A stretch of 7,522 nucleotides of DNA from Nitrospira sp. UBA5699 (GTDB lineage: Bacteria > Nitrospirota > Nitrospiria > Nitrospirales > Nitrospiraceae): the NCBI GenBank assembly GCA_002420105.1, contig DIHJ01000070.1:1-7522 (forward strand), read 5' to 3'. Below the pieces are notes generated by a model. It was not told the origin of the DNA. It made no database searches and saw only the letters and a list, made by a program, of their open reading frames with translations. Made by a program: the position numbers and the translations under genes. Shown here one piece after another: positions 6,712 to 7,522 of the stretch. Within the stretch, counting starts at the first letter, position 1; each line of letters opens with the position of its first letter.

Positions 6712-7522
6712 TCAAAACCCGAGCATCGCCGCGCGTCGCCGGATGAACTCCAGATCGCCGCGGATCAGCGTCAAGACACCGTCTTCGCTCGCGGCGACCT
6801 GAATCCGAAAGCCGAACTTCCGGTTGGTCACGAATCGGAGACCGGCGCCGGCGGAATAGCGAAATTGTTTGAGCCCGATGTCCTTGTAGTTGTTGAACAC
6901 CTGCCCCTCGTCGAGAAAGATATCGCCTTGGACGTCCTGCCATACGGGAAAGCGCCATTCAGCGTTGAAGAGCAGCGCGCCTTCATCTTGCCAGCGCCCC
7001 CGGTCGAAACCCCGCAGGCCGTTGTTCAGGTCCAAGAGATTCAATTCGTAAAAGGGGATGGAGCCCCCGTCCAAGCTGTCCTGCTTCGCCACATACCCGC
7101 GCAGCAGGAGCACCCGGTCGTCGTGGAAGACGGGAATGTACCGCTGGACCTCCACCCGGTAGCCGAGGTAGCGGAACTGATTGCGGTCCACTTGGTCCGT
7201 GTAGGTGAAGGCGCCCTCGGCGAACCACCCTCTGGTCGGGCGGAAGGGATTGTCCCGTGAGTCATAACTGAGGCTGGGTTCGACGGCCAGCGCCGTCATG
7301 GAGCTGTTGTTGCCTGCGATGGACGCCGGCGTGGCCGGAAGCCGGCTCGACGGCTTGGCGTCGGCGATCAACAGTCGGCCGGTGAGCGCCGCACTGAAAT
7401 CGCCGACCAGCTTGCGGCCCAGCTTCAGATCCCAGGCGAGCTGCTTGAGCTCAAAATTCGTCTCATCCTGCTCTCGCGCCCGGTTACCGCCAGGGAAAAA
7501 ATGGCTCTCGTCGAAGTTCAAC
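6712..7522 (-). CDS. Omp85/BamA-TamA-like outer-membrane beta-barrel protein, C-terminal part (5' end outside window)
   Basis: This is the carboxy-terminal 269 or more residues of an outer-membrane barrel of the Omp85 (bacterial surface antigen D15) superfamily. Seen in the fragment: a DSRDNPFRPTRG segment around fragment residues 87-98, typical of the central barrel; the LRGF motif at residues 169-172 (7006-7017), which in Omp85 proteins sits in the loop that folds back into the barrel; an IFLDEGQVF strand near 201-209; and a terminal Phe, as expected for outer-membrane beta-signals. Alternating polar/hydrophobic strands run throughout. The frame is open to the right edge, and the TTG at 7521 is only an in-frame codon, so the true start and any POTRA or other N-terminal domain are not visible. 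Members of the family insert or translocate proteins or lipids. The exact subfamily (BamA, TamA or an accessory barrel) cannot be told. The stop is 13 nt before the next gene. Family assignment is confident, the role is not. Confidence 0.88.
   Translation of the reverse strand, partial: LNFDESHFFPGGNRAREQDETNFELKQLAWDLKLGRKLVGDFSAALTGRLLIADAKPSSRLPATPASIAGNNSSMTALAVEPSLSYDSRDNPFRPTRGWFAEGAFTYTDQVDRNQFRYLGYRVEVQRYIPVFHDDRVLLLRGYVAKQDSLDGGSIPFYELNLLDLNNGLRGFDRGRWQDEGALLFNAEWRFPVWQDVQGDIFLDEGQVFNNYKDIGLKQFRYSAGAGLRFVTNRKFGFRIQVAASEDGVLTLIRGDLEFIRRRAAMLGF

Larger units (their letters stand above)
129..7522 (-). other. Probable six-gene operon
   Basis: All six genes are co-directional. Intervals in transcription order are 13, 29, 3 and 2 nt, then a 4-nt ATGA overlap. 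No gap is large enough for an ordinary promoter or terminator, so the promoter should lie right of 7522, at or before the start of the barrel gene. The stop/start contacts from the transporter to the AhpD-like gene suggest translational coupling of the last four genes. Confidence 0.75.

Noticed and set aside
7519..7521. TTG at 7521 as the start of the barrel gene
   Set aside because: Omp85 barrels are longer and need a signal peptide; none is present, so the gene continues beyond the window.
1..7522. CRISPR arrays, tRNA or rRNA genes, insertion sequences, integrases
   Set aside because: I looked for regular repeats, cloverleaf-like segments and transposase motifs on both strands and saw none; nearly all sequence is accounted for by the six genes.

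Overview
The window is a compact, GC-rich stretch of bacterial chromosome. All six recognisable genes lie on the minus strand and read right to left with almost no intergenic DNA. An Omp85-type outer-membrane barrel and two lipoprotein signal peptides show that the host is a diderm (Gram-negative) bacterium. The mix of a nucleotide-transporter-like MFS protein with HEAT repeats, a small cNMP-binding-fold protein and tight high-GC packing reminds me of Nitrospirota or similar free-living environmental bacteria. I cannot fix the taxon from the sequence alone.

Layout in transcription order: (1) 7522-6712, the C-terminal part of an Omp85/BamA-TamA-like barrel, cut by the window edge; (2) 6698-4890, a 602-residue predicted lipoprotein with a protein-kinase-like catalytic signature; (3) 4860-2092, a 922-residue membrane protein with an ATP/ADP-translocase-like (NTT/Npt) transporter half followed by a long HEAT-repeat tail; (4) 2088-1660, a single cyclic-nucleotide-binding-fold domain; (5) 1657-725, a Cys-rich lipoprotein with a pre-peptidase C-terminal (PPC)-like beta domain; (6) 728-129, an AhpD/carboxymuconolactone-decarboxylase-type protein with the full peroxidase relay. 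Gaps are 13, 29, 3, 2 and -4 nt, so this is very probably one operon whose promoter lies beyond the right edge. Bases 1-128 hold no gene, only a weak hairpin.

The genes read as an envelope-centred unit: an outer-membrane barrel, two lipoproteins, an inner-membrane transporter with a large soluble tail, a small putative sensor domain and a thiol peroxidase-like enzyme. Two points stand out. First, the transporter-HEAT ORF and the cNMP-fold ORF lie in the same reading frame and are separated by a single TGA plus one sense codon, as if one long protein were split by a stop. Second, the lipoprotein just upstream carries an HxDxKxxN catalytic loop and a later Asp-Phe-Ser motif, so a kinase-like enzyme appears to be placed outside the cytoplasm next to a nucleotide-transporter homologue. 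A functional link between them is inference, not something the sequence proves.
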